A stretch of DNA of 64,000 nucleotides from Calendula officinalis (GCA_963853835.1 OY970825.1:27404835-27468834), one strand, 5' to 3'. Numbered from the stretch's first letter, positions 24,247 through 37,523 are shown. Made by a program: numbers and translations. The notes: a model not told the origin generated them from the letters alone.

Positions 24247-25550
24247 GGTGACAGAAAGTGGTATTTAGATAGTGGCTGCTCAAGACACATGACAGGCAGT
24301 ATGGAGTACCTTCTCAATTATACTCCAGAGAAGGGTCCTTCTGTTAAGTTTGGAGATGACTCGGTGGGAAAGACAAGAGGTTATGGTATGATCAAGGCAG
24401 GCAACATAACTTTTAAAAGAGTTGCCTATGTAGAGGGTCTTAAACACAATCTGCTCAGTATCAGTCAGATGTGTGATGATGACAATGAAGCTCGATTCAG
24501 GAAGGTTTCAGGCATCATCTACAATGATAAAGGGCAGCCTGTACTCATTGCTAGAAGAGAAAAGGATGTATATGTGGTCAACCTATCTGAAATAGACCCA
24601 ACTATTCGAGTATGCCTGCTTTCTAAAGTCAAGCCAGAATTGCATTGGCTATGGCACAAGAAACTCTCTCACATCAACTTTAGAAATATCAACGAGCTCA
24701 GTATGAAGAAACTGGTGAGAGGGCTGCCCACAATTACTTATTCAAAAGATAAGTTATGCTCAGCATGTGAAATGGGCAAGCAGAAGAAGAGTTCATTCAA
24801 ATCTAAAGTCAATCATTCCATCAATGAACCTCTTACTATGATACATATGGATCTTTTTGGCCCCATCAGCACACCATCTTTGGCCAAAAAGATCTATACT
24901 CTAGTCTTAGTTGATGAATTCTCAAGATACACTTGGGTCATCTTCCTCAAGACTAAGTCAGATGCAACAACAGAAATCATTGCCTTTATAAAAAGAGAGG
25001 AACTTCAAAAAGGCAACAAGGTCAAGCAACTTAGAAGTGACCATGGTACTGAGTTTAAGAACTCAGTATTAGCAGATTTCTGTGAAGAAAAATGAATCAT
25101 TCAAAACTTCTCTGCAGCCTACACACCACAACAAAATGGTGTTGTAGAAAGAAAGAACAGAACACTGATTGAAGCTGCAAGAACTTTATTATGCCATGCT
25201 GGACTGGCACTGAGTTTCTGGGCTGAAGCTGTAAACTGTGCAAACTTCACTCAGAATAGAGCCACTATAGTCCAAAGACATCTGAAGACTCCATATGAGT
25301 TATACAATGGCAAGATTCCTAATGTGGAATATTTCCACATCTTTGGGAGTAAATGCTTTGTACTCAGTACAAAACAAAATCTCAATAAATTTGCTCCCAA
25401 AGCAAATGAAGGTGTGTTCATGGGCTACTCTCCACACTCTAAAGCTTTCAGAGTGTATATCATCTCAACCAAGATGATTGTAGAATCCATTCATGTCACA
25501 TTCGATGAAGATCAAAATGAGCATTCTACCTCAGCAAGTGAAGACATAAG
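24232..25550 (+). pseudogene. pol: C pol, part 1: protease and integrase
   Basis: Protease WYLDSGCSRHMTG, gag_pre-integrase HHCC region (LWHKKLSHIN, CSACEMGKQ), integrase core (HMDLFGPI, RSDHGTEF). A TGA at 25093-25095 falls just after the conserved FCEEK, before the QNFSA and TPQQNGVVERKNRT block, which carries on in the same frame. The frame then continues to D's insertion at 25550. No conventional start codon is needed if pol is made by frameshift or splicing. Confidence 0.92.
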
Positions 25551-26201
25551 TGTTGGAATATGCTTCACGCGTATAACATATAGTTATATGGCTAGTAGTT
25601 TGTGAGCCTAAAGGGTCACACACTTAAACACTTAGCACCATAAGATATATAGTGTAATTAGGGTAATTACATTATATATATTAATATAAGCTACATGCTT
25701 ATTTATAAGTTTAATATTAAATGTTAATATTGAAACCTTAATGTGAGCAAACTAGAAGGAACAAAAGATAAGGACTTGTGTGTAAATATTGGTCAATGGT
25801 TTATGGAAATCATTAATGGGAATTAAGGCATCATTATGGAGTGTAAATGACTCCATAAACTCCCTCCCTTGCCTTGTGAATTCATGGCACACACACACAC
25901 AATACATCCCATCTTTTGCTTCCATTTGCTCTCAAGAATCAAGGACTAGCATCCTCCTTTGGTGTTCTTGAAGTGTTGTGTGGACTTTCTTTTAGAGGTA
26001 TTCTAATTGAATACTTGGTTTCAATTCATCACCAACTCCATCCGAATACACAATAATCAAAGGCAACTAGGGTACGAATTCTTATACCATTCTCTTTGAT
26101 TTTCTTATAGTTTAATTGTATGATTGATATCAAGATCCGTTCATGGTGATAAATACTTTCCGCTGCGTTTTGTTAATTGTTTTAACCGAAAATCACCATT
26201 A
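25551..26201 (+). repeat. 5' LTR of element D
   Basis: Begins TGTTGGAATATG and ends ATCACCATTA. Placing the end at TTA rather than the expected CA is required by the ATAAG duplication on the other side. It includes a short (CA)n run at about 25890. Confidence 0.92.
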
Positions 26202-26202
26202 G

Positions 26203-26214
26203 TGGTATCACGAG
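26203..26214 (+). other. Divergent primer binding site of D
   Basis: TGGTATCACGAG follows the LTR by one base. The first eight bases match the initiator tRNA-Met PBS seen in A, B and C; the last four do not. Confidence 0.7.
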
Positions 26215-28160
26215 TCATTATATTAATCATATAATTAGCTAGATTTTGTGAAAAGTGGCAAAAATCAAACGATTTTGGTGTTTTTAACAAACCGATCGGA
26301 CGAAAATTAAACCCTACGGGTTTTTATTTTAATTTTCGGTTTTGTATAATTATGAGGGTTAAAATAACGTTTTTTTGGAACCCTATTGTCACTTGTTACA
26401 AAATCAAAATCAAAAAAATTAATCTAGTTTATTGAATTTTTTGATTATTTGGCTTGGAATTACTTGTTTAATTATTTTTTTTGATATGGCAAAACATGTA
26501 TTTTTGCCATATCCCAAGCCAAACCCTTGTCAATTGTTGCTTGTTTGTGCAAACCGATGAAAGCCTAGACCATTTGTGAATGAATGTGGTTGATGTTTGG
26601 TTGTTTGGTTGTTTGGGAAAAGCCTTGTTTTTTTGGCTTAATTGTTGTAATTTGTTTCATTTATTTTTCTTTTATTTTTGGTGCCATTTTTGGGGCAATT
26701 TGTAATGTAAAAGTAATAGAATAGATTGTATTTATTTTATCTTTTTATTGTAAATTGTTGATAAAAAATATTGAAGACTAATGAAGAAAACAACAAATTT
26801 CCGTCACAAAAGCGAGGGCTGTACGAAAACAGGTTTTCCAGAGGCATACGGACTCAGTTTTGGGCGATTCAAAAGCCTAAAATGCTTGCAAAGTCGTGGG
26901 CTACAACTTTCCAGAAGGCCGGGAAGACCAACGAAGATTCCTTCAGTGACTTTTCGGGCTTCAAAGTCTGCTGGAATTTTCTGGCAGATTACACTTTTTC
27001 ACAATTTTGGGTTCTACTTGCTCAAGAATGTCTTAGAGCAAGTGGGAGCCCATTGGGTTTATGTAGGCCCGTTTGGGTTCATGTTGGCCCGTCCCCTAGT
27101 TTGACCCTTCGGTCCGTCGTGATGACTCACGTGACCGAACCTAGGATTTCATCGGTTGAGGTTTGCACAAAATTTGTTGCATGTTTTATTTATGTTTGTG
27201 GTTGTTTTCTTTTCCTATTAGATACAAGTAAATAAAACAATTAAAAATGGTTTTTTGACACAAACATTAAAACATCCAAACATTTAATCATCGATAATTA
27301 CTAGTTAATCATTGATGATTAAACCTTTAATCTAAAATTGTTTTGAGATTAAACTAAGTTTAAATATGATTTGAAACTTAAAATAATAGTTAATCATTGA
27401 TGATTAAACCTTTAATCGAAAATTGTTTTGAGATTAAACTAAGTTTAAATACGATTTGAAACTTAAACCTTAATAATCGTTAAATGTTTTTACCGTTTAT
27501 TAAACGACTTATGAAGTGATTTGAATGAAGTACATGATTCATTCATATCTTAATAAAATTTTATTAATTAAAATTTAACATACCTAAAATTTAAGTCACG
27601 CCGTCCAATCGGTTGTAAATCACTTGCTTCTATTTTTGAATTCACGTGAGACGTGGTTTGAATCTAGATCCGAGGTCATTATTCTCTACGCGTGAGACCT
27701 AGAGCTATTTTGACATGATTTCACATTGGATGACTTAATCGAGTTAACGGTGAGACCTTGACTCGAGGCGACGATGCGACAAACATGCCACTTGACCCTA
27801 GATGCTTGTTCACTAGGTGCCTTGAAGTCCCATACCTCTAAGAGTTGCACTTGTAATGCAATTGTTGATCGTCACCTACCTATTGGATCTGTCACCTCTA
27901 GCAGATCAACTGATGCAGTGATAGAAGCTCAATGGGATCTTAGCTTTTAATTAAAATTAATTGGGTAGTTAATTGATTAAAAGAAATTATTATTGAAAAT
28001 ACTATTTTTTGAACTTTGGTTGTTATACAGATAACAACAACATCAAAACCTAAGTATCTCCACTCAAAAATCAGTTCTTGAAAACTGAAACTGACTAATA
28101 TCAACTTTATCTTCTGATATCGAATTCTAAGGATTGTCCTTAGAGATGAGAAAGTTGATA
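26215..28160 (+). repeat. D 5' non-coding region with an 85-bp tandem duplication
   Basis: No supported gene: the open frames near 26771-27235 lack recognisable domains. A unit beginning TAGTTAATCATTGATG occurs at 27302 and 27387, two near-identical copies with an 85-bp period. Confidence 0.65.
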
Positions 28161-28900
28161 CACCTATAAGAGGCCTTACTTGAGGCACCTCCTGTCAGTG
28201 ATTCTACTGCTGTTCGTCAAGCCTTTACCGAAACGTTTAACGAACACCAAGAAGTTGCTACTCATATGCTTGTGAGCATGAACCCCGAGATTCGAAAGTA
28301 CTTCGAGGAACTCACAGCATATGACATGATAAGCGAGTTGAAAATGATATTTCAACAAAAGGCAGAACTTGAACTGTTCAAAACAGTTAAAGCATTCCAT
28401 GCTTGCAATCAGGAGGACGGCCAATCAGTTAGCACTTACATCTTGAATATGCAATGCTATCTTGATCCAATGGAACGTCTTGGTTACCCCTTACCACAAG
28501 TTCTTGGAATGAGCTTGATTCTTACCTCACTATCCAAGGACTATGACCAGTTTGAAAAGTGTTTTAAAAGTACATAGCATGGGGAAGACAATCGTTGAAC
28601 ATGCTATGGTAAAACGGGTTGAGCAAGGGTTACCCAATACTTTTCTTGCAATCAGGGAAGGTAAACCGCAAGCACAAGGCAAGAGTCTAGGTAAGGGTAA
28701 GCTAGTTTACTTTTCCAAACCTACGATTCCCCCACCTGCTAAAAAGGAGCACCCTGCAAAGGATATTTCTTGCCAACATTGCGATGAAACTGGCCATTGA
28801 AGGAGGAATTGTCCTGCCTACGTGGCAGAGTTGATGAAGGACAAATGTGTTCTAGTTAGCACATTAGGTATCTTCATTATAGAACTCTATACTTTTCGTG
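28160..28900 (+). pseudogene. gag: D gag remnant
   Basis: Fragments of a copia gag in two frames: 28266-28577 with UBN2-type sequence (LKMIFQQKAELELFKTVKAF, QDGQSV-like, SLSKDYDQF), then 28543-28800 with a Lys-rich linker. The zinc knuckle CQHCDETGH is cut by a TGA at 28798-28800, before the RRNC that should complete it. Confidence 0.85.
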
Positions 28901-28999
28901 ATAAATCTTGAATGTATGACACTAGTTGTGGAACTCACATTTACACAAATGTGCAAGATTGAATGTGAAGTAGAAAGCTAAATGAATGGAAGCTGTGAT

Positions 29000-31445
29000 C
29001 TTATCCTTCCTAATGCGTTAATTATTGTTTTGAACAATTGTCAATTATGCATTGTTTAGCTTTATCGTTTGTTGAATAATGGATTATGATATTTTGTTTT
29101 ATGAAAAATAACATTTTTTTATAACTATTCATTGTAATAGTATGTTTGAAATTAATATGCATGATCCTAATTCAAACGATAGTTCTATATACAAATGTCG
29201 CACTCAAGAATCCAAATTGGTTTGGATTCTACTTACCTAGATCATCGTCATCTTTTCCACATAAACAAGAAACGCATTTTGATACTAAAACTCGACGGGC
29301 TTCTTTACAAATGATTATGAATCATTTAAAATGCCTCTCTTGTATATTATGGAAAGATAACAAGAAAGCTTTTCTCCCAAGTTGGCGAAAGAGCTACAAA
29401 TCTACTTGGACTCATACATACTGATGTATGTGGCCCTTTTAGAACTAAGACTAGGGAAGGTGCCACCTACTTTCACTGATGATATCATTCGATGTGGTTA
29501 TGTTTACTTGATTAAACATCAACATGGAAGCTTTAATGATATCAGTCGCTATGGTTATGTTTACTTGATTAGACATAAACATGAAATCTTTGAAACGTTC
29601 AAAGCTTTCTAAAGTAAAAGTAGAAAATCAACTTAGCAAGACAATAAAGGCTTTCAGTCCTGATTAAGGATGAAAGTACATGAGTCAAGAGTTTCCGGAT
29701 CATCCCTCACATCGTGAGATTGTCTCACAATTCACTCTTTCATACACTCCACAAGATAATGGTGCGTCTGGAAGGAGATATCGAACCCTGTATGACATGG
29801 TGCGATCTATGATGACTCCTACTACTCTTACACTATCCTTTTGAGGGGCATGCACTGAAGTCTGCTGCTCGAATACTTGATATGGTTCCGACCAAAAGGT
29901 TAAAAAGACACCATATGAGATATGGCGTGGGAAAGTCCCTAATTTGTCTTACTTGAGGATCTGGGGTTGTGAGGATCTCGTGGAACGAGACATGCCGAAC
30001 AAACTTGAGCCCATATCTATCAAGTATATCTTCGATTACTATTTTACTTCCCAACTGAGAACAAATGGTTGTTACTCGGTATGCTGAGTTTCTTGAGAAC
30101 AGTCTCATTTCACAAAGCAAGTGGGAGCACTATAGACTTTGACAAGATTCAAAGTGAAGATACACAACCTTCTGGTAACACTAGCAAATATCATTCTGAG
30201 GCTGGACATATAGATGTTGGACCACAGGATGATGTTGTTCCCATTCATAGATCCGCAAGGACACTTCATGCACCTGAATGATATAGATTTATGTCGATGC
30301 TGAGGAGCAAGTTTCGAGGATCATTATGAACCCCCTAACTATCAAGTTGCATTATCGAATTTTGAATCCGAAAAATGACTTGAAGCTATGAATGCGAAAA
30401 TAAAATCCATGAGAGACAATCAAGTTTTGAACTTAGTTGATCTTTCTCAAAACAGTAAGACTGTTGACATGGATGAAAATATACACACCTATAAATCTCT
30501 CATAGTAGCAAAAGGTTACACTCAATCCTACTGGATTGACAATGATGAAACCTTCTCGCCTGTTACTAAAGACATTAGGATTCTTATAGCCAAAGTAGTG
30601 TACTATGACTATGAAATTTGGTTGATGATGAAATCAAAACATTTGTTTCACCTAAAACCCAAACTGAGTATGTGTATATATGAAAGCTAGTGGGAGCGTT
30701 GTCGTTTCTCAAGTCATACATGTTGATGACATGTCACTCATGTGAAACAATATACCATGCTACAAGATGAAAATCATGGCTTGGAAAATGTTTCGACATG
30801 ATGGATTGTAGGGACACGACATACATACTTGAAGTAAAGATCTATAATGATAGATCAAAGCGGTTAATTGGTTTAAGTCAAAGTGCTTACATTGACAAAA
30901 TTCTAAATGGTTTAGAGTGGTACTCCCAAACGAGGAAGTCCTCGTATGCCACACAATGTAAACTTGAGTGAGACTCAAGGACCTTCCACACCTGATGTGG
31001 TGAAGCGGATGAATGTAATCCCCTATGAATCGGCTATTACATTCATCATGTACGCTGTAAGAAGTACTAGGACAAATGTAACGTCCTTAGGGGACCTTAC
31101 TAGAAAATACCAACAGAATTCATGAGAGAGTCACTGGATTGCTGTTAAGAACACATTGAAGTATTTTAAAGTACTGGATATATGTTTCTTGGTCATGGTG
31201 GAGATACTGAACTGAAACTAAGTATACTTGCTATACTTATGTTGGTTTTGAAATAGGGCGTGATGACGCTAGATCCTATTTACGAAGGTTCACTACATTC
31301 GAATGATTTATCGAGATATGTGAAATTCGTACACTTAAAGTTCAAACAGATAACTAACTAGCTGACGCTTTATCGAACTCAATGTCTTGTACCAAACATC
31401 TTGAATATGAATGGAACATTGGACTTCGACAAGCTAGTAGTTTCA
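29000..31445 (+). pseudogene. pol: D pol remnant
   Basis: Heavily decayed traces in Copia order: integrase traces at about 29400-29620 (LIKHQHGSF-like) and 29740-29980 (TPQDNGASG-like, SYLRIWGCED-like), RT traces at 30380-30690 (KGYTQSY, DETFSPVTKD, YYDYEIWLMMK), and further RT/RNase H-like traces to about 31440. Frames change often and stops are many. The closest relative in the window is B rather than A or C. Confidence 0.8.
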
Positions 31446-32292
31446 TGTAAATCTGTTTTAGTATTTGGATAATGGAACTGTGAGCAGTTTATATTGGAAT
31501 AAATTGATATATTTGATATGATCGTTTTTATATGAATATCTACTGTGTTCTATATTTGCATGTTTATATCCTTGAATATTTACTGTGTTTTATATTCTAA
31601 ATTGTCCATTGTCATATTGATAATATGGGAATATTATTAAGACAAATCTGAGGGCATTGATGACATTATCTTAGTATGACTAAGGATGATGAAATCAAAC
31701 TCACATATCGCTCATAACGATGCACGATTGGACTGACCCAAAATATGAGAAATCACTTCTTGGATTTATGTCACAAGTGAATCTCACAAAGGCTTTGTCA
31801 CTTATCCTCTGACTTGAGATGCAAGTTGGTTTGTGTATGTAGAGGGGCAAACTTTGATGTGGTTAAACGTTGACCTGAATAAGGCTGCTATAACAACCAT
31901 TATCGGGTTTATCATTAAGCATATGACAGACACGTGCAGTCAACAAAGAATTTGTTCCTCCACGCATGTGGATAAGATACTACTGGGCCCCTCGATGATT
32001 TGAATAGATGTATGTGTGGCCACACCCAAAAGGTAATCAAGATGAATCTTGATTGGTTTTGGTAATCTACTTCAATGTATAGATCGAGAAACAGAATCGT
32101 TGAAATTTTAGATTGACATTTATCCTTGTCTAAAATTCAATATAGTATCAGTAACAAAAGGATAACTGCTCGAAAACTTTGAACAAAGATTTTATGAAAC
32201 TCCTCATGTACTTCTAGGGGCATTGGCGGGTTGCTAGACTCTAACCTTTGCTTGTATAACTACTTGATGTTATCACGTGCGCAAGTGGGAGC
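31446..32292 (+). other. D 3' non-coding region
   Basis: About 850 bp without coding potential, ending in the purine-rich AAGTGGGAGC next to the right LTR. Confidence 0.65.
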
Positions 32293-32943
32293 TGTTGGAA
32301 TATGCTTCACGCGTATAACATATAGTTATATGGCTAGTAGTTTGTGAGCCTAAAGGGTCACACACTTAAACACTTAGCACCATAAGATATATAGTGTAAT
32401 TAGGGTAATTACATTATATATATTAATATAAGCTACATGCTTATTTATAAGTTTAATATTAAATGTTAATATTGAAACCTTAATGTGAGCAAACTAGAAG
32501 GAACAAAAGATAAGGACTTGTGTGTAAATATTGGTCAATGGTTTATGGAAATCATTAATGGGAATTAAGGCATCATTATGGAGTGTAAATGACTCCATAA
32601 ACTCCCTCCCTTGCCTTGTGAATTCATGGCACACACACACACAATACATCCCATCTTTTGCTTCCATTTGCTCTCAAGAATCAAGGACTAGCATCCTCCT
32701 TTGGTGTTCTTGAAGTGTTGTGTGGACTTTCTTTTAGAGGTATTCTAATTGAATACTTGGTTTCAATTCATCACCAACTCCATCCGAATACACAATAATC
32801 AAAGGCAACTAGGGTACGAATTCTTATACCATTCTCTTTGATTTTCTTATAGTTTAATTGTATGATTGATATCAAGATCCGTTCATGGTGATAAATACTT
32901 TCCGCTGCGTTTTGTTAATTGTTTTAACCGAAAATCACCATTA
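32293..32943 (+). repeat. 3' LTR of element D
   Basis: 651 bp, no difference from 25551-26201 found by eye. Confidence 0.95.
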
Positions 32944-34986
32944 ATAAGTGGCATAGATATTCTATGCAATCCAGAACACTCCATTTCTGAACAGCCTAAG
33001 TTTCATCCACACTTTATTCCTAATAAGTTTAATGAAACTGATCAAGTTCAAACTCAGTATCACTCAAATGAGACTAATACTGAGGTTCCCATAACAGAGG
33101 ACCTCCATACTGAGTTTCCAACTAATGATCTGAACCACTCTATTTATGAAGAAGGTGAAACATCCAACACTTCACAAGAATCCATATCAACTCTGCAAAA
33201 TGAAGATGAACAGCAACCTGCACTGTCTAATACTGATCAGAATTCCACTCAGTATCAGACAGACAACACACCAAATCAACAAGATATTGTTGATCCTATT
33301 TCAAATGCTCCCTTAGGAAACAATTTAAGGGAACACAGAGACCATCCACACTCAAACATTATTGGTCCTATTGAAGAAGGTGTCCAAACAAGAAGAAAAT
33401 TAGAATTTCCAACCCAAGCAACTGCAAACTTTTGTTTCTTCTCAAGTTTTCTATCTACCATTGAACCAAAGAAAGCTGATGAAGCTTTATTAGATGAAGA
33501 TTGGGTAGAGGCTATGCAAGAAGAGCTCACAGAGTTTGAAAGAAACAAAGTTTGGAACTTAGTACCACCTCCTTCTGGCAAAACTATTATTGGTACTAAG
33601 TGGGTGTTCAGAAACAAGATGGACAAGGATGGTGTTGTCATCAGAAACAAAGCAAGGTTAGTTGCTCAAGGTTACAGGCAAGAAGAAGGCATTGACTATG
33701 ATGAAACTTTTGCACCAGTTGCAAGAATTGAAGCTATTAGGTTGTATCTTGCATATGCAGCCTTTAAGAATTTCAAAGTTTATCAGATGAATGTCAAAAG
33801 TGCTTTTCTAAATGGAAAACTACAAGAAGAAGTTTATGTTAAACAACCTCCAGGTTTTGTTGATCCCAAATTTCCTAATTATGTTTTCAAGCTTGATAAA
33901 GCTCTATATGGGCTCAAACATGCTCCAAGAGCCTGGTATGACACCCTTTCTGAGTATCTTATTGAAAATAAATTTACAAGAGGTAAAATTGATAAAACAT
34001 TATTTTCAAAAAGGAAAGGTTCTGACATCTTACTCATTCAGATATATGTAGATGATATTATCTTTGGTTCCACTGACAAGTCAATGTGTGCCTGGTTTGC
34101 TAAGATAATGTCAACTCAGTATCAGATGAGTATGATGGGAGAACTTACTTACTTTCTTGGTTTACAAGTTGAACAAAAGCCTGATGGCACTTTTATAAAT
34201 CAAAGTAAGTATGTGCATGACATGTTAAAGAAATACAAATTTGAAAATTTATCTTCCATGCACACTCCTATGGGTACTCAGGATAAGATAAGTAAGGATG
34301 AAACTGGTAAACAAGTATGTGAATCCACATACCGAGGTATGATTGGTTCCTTACTTTACTTAACTGCTAGTAGGCCTGATATCATGTTTGCCACATGTTT
34401 GTGTGCTCGGTATCAGGCTGATCCTAAAGAATCACACATGAAAGCAGTTAAGCGCATCTTTAGATATCTTACAGGTACTCCTAACCTGGGTCTTTGGTAT
34501 CCCAAAGACTCAAACTTTGACCTTGAAGGGTACACGGATGCAGATTTTGCAGGTTGTAGATTGGACAGAAAGAGCACAAGTGGAGGATGTCAATTCCTAG
34601 GTGGAAGACTAGTTGGCTGGTCATCCAAGAAAAAAAATTCGGTAGCAACTTCCACAGCAGAAGCAGAATATGTTGCTGCAGGAAGTTGTTGTGCTCAATT
34701 ATTATGGATGCAGTATCAACTCTTAGACTATGGGTTCAACTTTCATAAGACTCCTATTCATTGTGATAACAAGAGTGCTATTGCTATCACAGAGAACCCA
34801 GTCTATCACTCCAAAACCAAGCACATTGATATTAGACACCACTTTATTCGAGATAATGTGGAAAAAGGTAAGGTTGAAGTAGATTATGTACCAACAAATG
34901 AACAATTGGCCGATGTGTTTACTAAACCTCTTCCTGAGGAAAGGTTTATGTATTTACTAGGGAAATTAGGTATGTTGAATCCTTAA
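32944..34986 (+). pseudogene. pol: C pol, part 2: integrase tail, RT, RNase H
   Basis: An open frame from D's right boundary to the stop at 34984. It holds an Asn/Gln/Thr-rich linker, then the RT: WVEAMQEEL, GTKWVFRNK, ARLVAQGYRQEEGIDY, a YVDDIIFGS catalytic box, GSLLYLTASRPDI. RNase H follows with DADFAGC, STAEAEYVAA, HCDNKSAI and FTKPLPEERF at the end. RT motif A reads QMNVKSAF, where A and B have QMDV; codon 33790-33792 is AAT. That Asp is one of the catalytic residues of Copia RTs, so this RT is probably inactive. Some CTCAGTAT motifs lie inside this coding region. Confidence 0.92.
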
Positions 34987-35449
34987 TCTTTCTTAAATTT
35001 CTTTAAAACTGAGCGCTCAGTATCACTCCTGTTGATACTGACCACTCAGTATCACTAGTCTGTTATCATCAAAATTTAAAATTTTTATTTTTTTTATTAA
35101 TTTCAAGAGTAAACTAATTGTTTTTATATTTTTTAAAATTTTTAAAAAAAATTAATTTTTTTAACTCGGTATTGGGGTATGACGGCTCTTACACCGAGCT
35201 TAATCCTCATACTGCTCAAACGGTAACCTTTCTTAATAAGAAAGTTACCGTTGGCAGAGGATAAGGCAGTCAAATCAGCCGTTTTTACTTCCCAATACCT
35301 TAATTATCTTTCAAATCTCCTATAAATAACCGTTTATTTTTACCTCAAATTTTTAACTGTTATTTCTTTCTTTCATTTTCAATTCTCTCTGCGATTAACG
35401 ATTTCACTTTCTCTTAGCAAGCAAATTCTTTTTCAAATCACAATCACAG
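34987..35449 (+). promoter_or_regulatory. C spacer between pol and aORF, with TATA-like box
   Basis: Three CTCAGTAT/GATACTGA motifs at 35018-35052, then an AT-rich part. Next comes an imperfect hairpin at 35221-35250 (CGGTAACCTTTCTTA against TAAGAAAGTTACCG) and TATAAATAA at 35321. A pyrimidine-rich leader follows (35355-35395). The aORF ATG is at 35450. The layout is that of a small promoter and leader. Confidence 0.5.
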
Positions 35450-36839
35450 ATGGCGAATTACACTTTTGTTGCTCCAAACGTTGAATCGGAAATCCAATTC
35501 CGAAATAATGAAGTACCCAGGTTTGCGAGGAACAACATCACAGCAAATTTCAATATTCCTCAAGCCTGGGTATGCCAAGAATTCACGAACATCGTGACTT
35601 TTATGAAGCATTGCCCAATTGCTCGTGCACTGACATTATCTCCTCGAGCAATTTACCCAGAAATGTTATGCGAGTTTTGGTACTCTGCCACACTCGATTC
35701 TCCAGATATGATTGCTGGATGGGTAATTAGGGATCAAAGAAGAGCTTTTGTTTTTACTGCAATCATTCGTGAAGCACTGAGACTTCCCGCCCAAGCTCAG
35801 TATGACCCATTTGTTGATAGATCAGAGGCACGCTTGTACTGCCATTTTTGGGTCGAAGAGGAACAACGGGCACAATCAAAAGAAATGAATTTGGTCCTAT
35901 GTGGGGTATTCTCATCACAACAATAATTCGATGTATGACCCACAAGACGGGAGCTTTGGACCAAATAAACGAATTTGGGATGCAAATAGTACATGCTCTG
36001 TACTATGGAAGAAATATTGATTTTGCTCGCCTAATTTTCAATGAATTAGCTACTCTGGTCCGAGCAAACACAAGGGAATGCAATGTCCCTTTCTGCAGAT
36101 TTCTATCACTCATCTTTCAACACTCAATGCCCACACACATTTATGATGATTTTCATAGTCCAAGAGTTGATCTTCCTCCGCTTAGTGAGAAGATTTTCTT
36201 TTATAGGCCAAGAGAAGGAGAGCCTCTTCTAAGTCCTCCTATGTGGGCCATTGTTCAAGAACATATAAATGATGAAGAAGATATGTCTGATACTGAGTCA
36301 GACAATGATGGTGATGATGATAATGATGATAATAGTGGCAATGGAGCCCAGGCTGGTCAAGATATTGAGATGCAGGATGTTCCACAAGTTCAAGAACCAA
36401 CTATCTCTCCACCTGCACAAGATCCTGCTGCTCCTCATATTGAAACCGTTTTTGAAACTGAGTCCTACGAAGACACACCATTGGTTCTTCATAGACGAAG
36501 AAGGAATCTCTCTCCTATCATTATGGGAAACTTATCATCTGAGGAGGTGCAGCCTGCAAATGTTCCATCATTAACTGCCTCTCTTCAAGCCCAAAGCCTA
36601 GTTGCAGCCACCGCTGACCTTCCAAGTCCAGAACTACCTCCATCTGCTCAACCATTTGAGGAACCTCATGTTCCTCTTGATGTGGAGATTCAGTATGCAC
36701 AAACTACAATGGAAGGTGCTCAGCATGACATAGAGGTCGGTATTGAAGATGTTGGTGCTGCACATCAACAAACACATGATCCTGCACCGACCTCTGCAGA
36801 TGCTAGAAGGGAATCTGACAGAGTCTCAGGTATGAATTT
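35450..36839 (+). pseudogene. C aORF, exon 1
   Basis: Additional gene after pol, homologous to A's aORF; function unknown. The ATG at 35450 opens MANYTFVAPN. A first block ends in EALRLP. The frame changes between about 35845 and 35880, and the block with RCMTHKTGALD and HALYYGRNIDFA is read in the second frame. Then follow an acidic Asp/Asn tract (about 36300-36350) and a Pro/Ala/Gln-rich hinge. Exon 1 ends GTCTCAG|GTATGA at 36839/36840. No signal peptide or membrane helix is seen. The frame break may be decay or an indel error. Confidence 0.65.
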
Positions 36840-37523
36840 CTAAAAAGCCCTTAAACTTATATATATATATATATATATTTCATTCCCAAATAGAGACTAA
36901 GTATTGGCCAGTACCAACTCAATACTGACCAAAGTCTCAAACGATCTTTCAAATATATATCCTTTTATGGCCAACATAGCTAACCCACTGCTGCTATGCA
37001 AAATTCATATACTGAGCACACTAAATTGATCATTGTCAGTCTACAGTTGTCTCAACATTTAAAGAGACAATGGTGGTTGATGTCATACTGACACCCACTG
37101 GTGCTGCTTGAATAATGTCCAACTTATTTTTGAGTTGGGTAGCATCATTCAAGAAATGATCCCAAACCCTTAAGCCACAAAATCCAAAAATTTCCCATGG
37201 GGTTTAGCCACATTTCTGTTATCACTCTCATACCGAGTGATAAACATTGAAAATAACAAGAAGCACATCCCAGGCTTCGACTTCCCACACCCAAACCTTT
37301 TAGTAAATGTGACTTATCCTATACTGAGCTACTTAAATTTTCACACTCACCTTTACTAAAATCTTCTTACACATGCTATGCACAAGTCCACAATATTTCA
37401 TCCTATACCAGATGAAATACAGACTTCACAAACTCTGTTTATATGATTGTAGAATTAAACAACACCACAATTCTATTTGATAAACCTTTCTCTCTAACCA
37501 GTTTTATATTTTTGTTTCTTTAG
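36840..37523 (+). other. Predicted intron of the C aORF
   Basis: 684 bp from GTATGAAT to TTTGTTTCTTTAG. It is AT-rich with a (TA)n run at 36858-36876 and stops in the exon 1 frame. Splicing restores an open frame across the junction: the single base left from exon 1 completes a codon with exon 2, which then stays open for over 600 codons. Confidence 0.65.

Larger units (their letters stand above)
25551..32943 (+). mobile_element. Ty1/copia retrotransposon D, decayed inside, LTRs apparently identical
   Basis: 7,393 bp with 651-bp LTRs at 25551-26201 and 32293-32943, flanked by the perfect duplication ATAAG (25546-25550 and 32944-32948). C's pol frame resumes at the far side of the duplication. 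The LTRs look identical base for base, so the insertion is very young. The interior gag and pol are broken by many stops and frame changes. The PPT-like AAGTGGGAGC lies before the right LTR. Confidence 0.95.

Noticed and set aside
26771..27235. 154-codon frame in D's 5' region as a gene
   Set aside because: No recognisable domain, sits between PBS and gag remnant, and a second overlapping frame is equally open.
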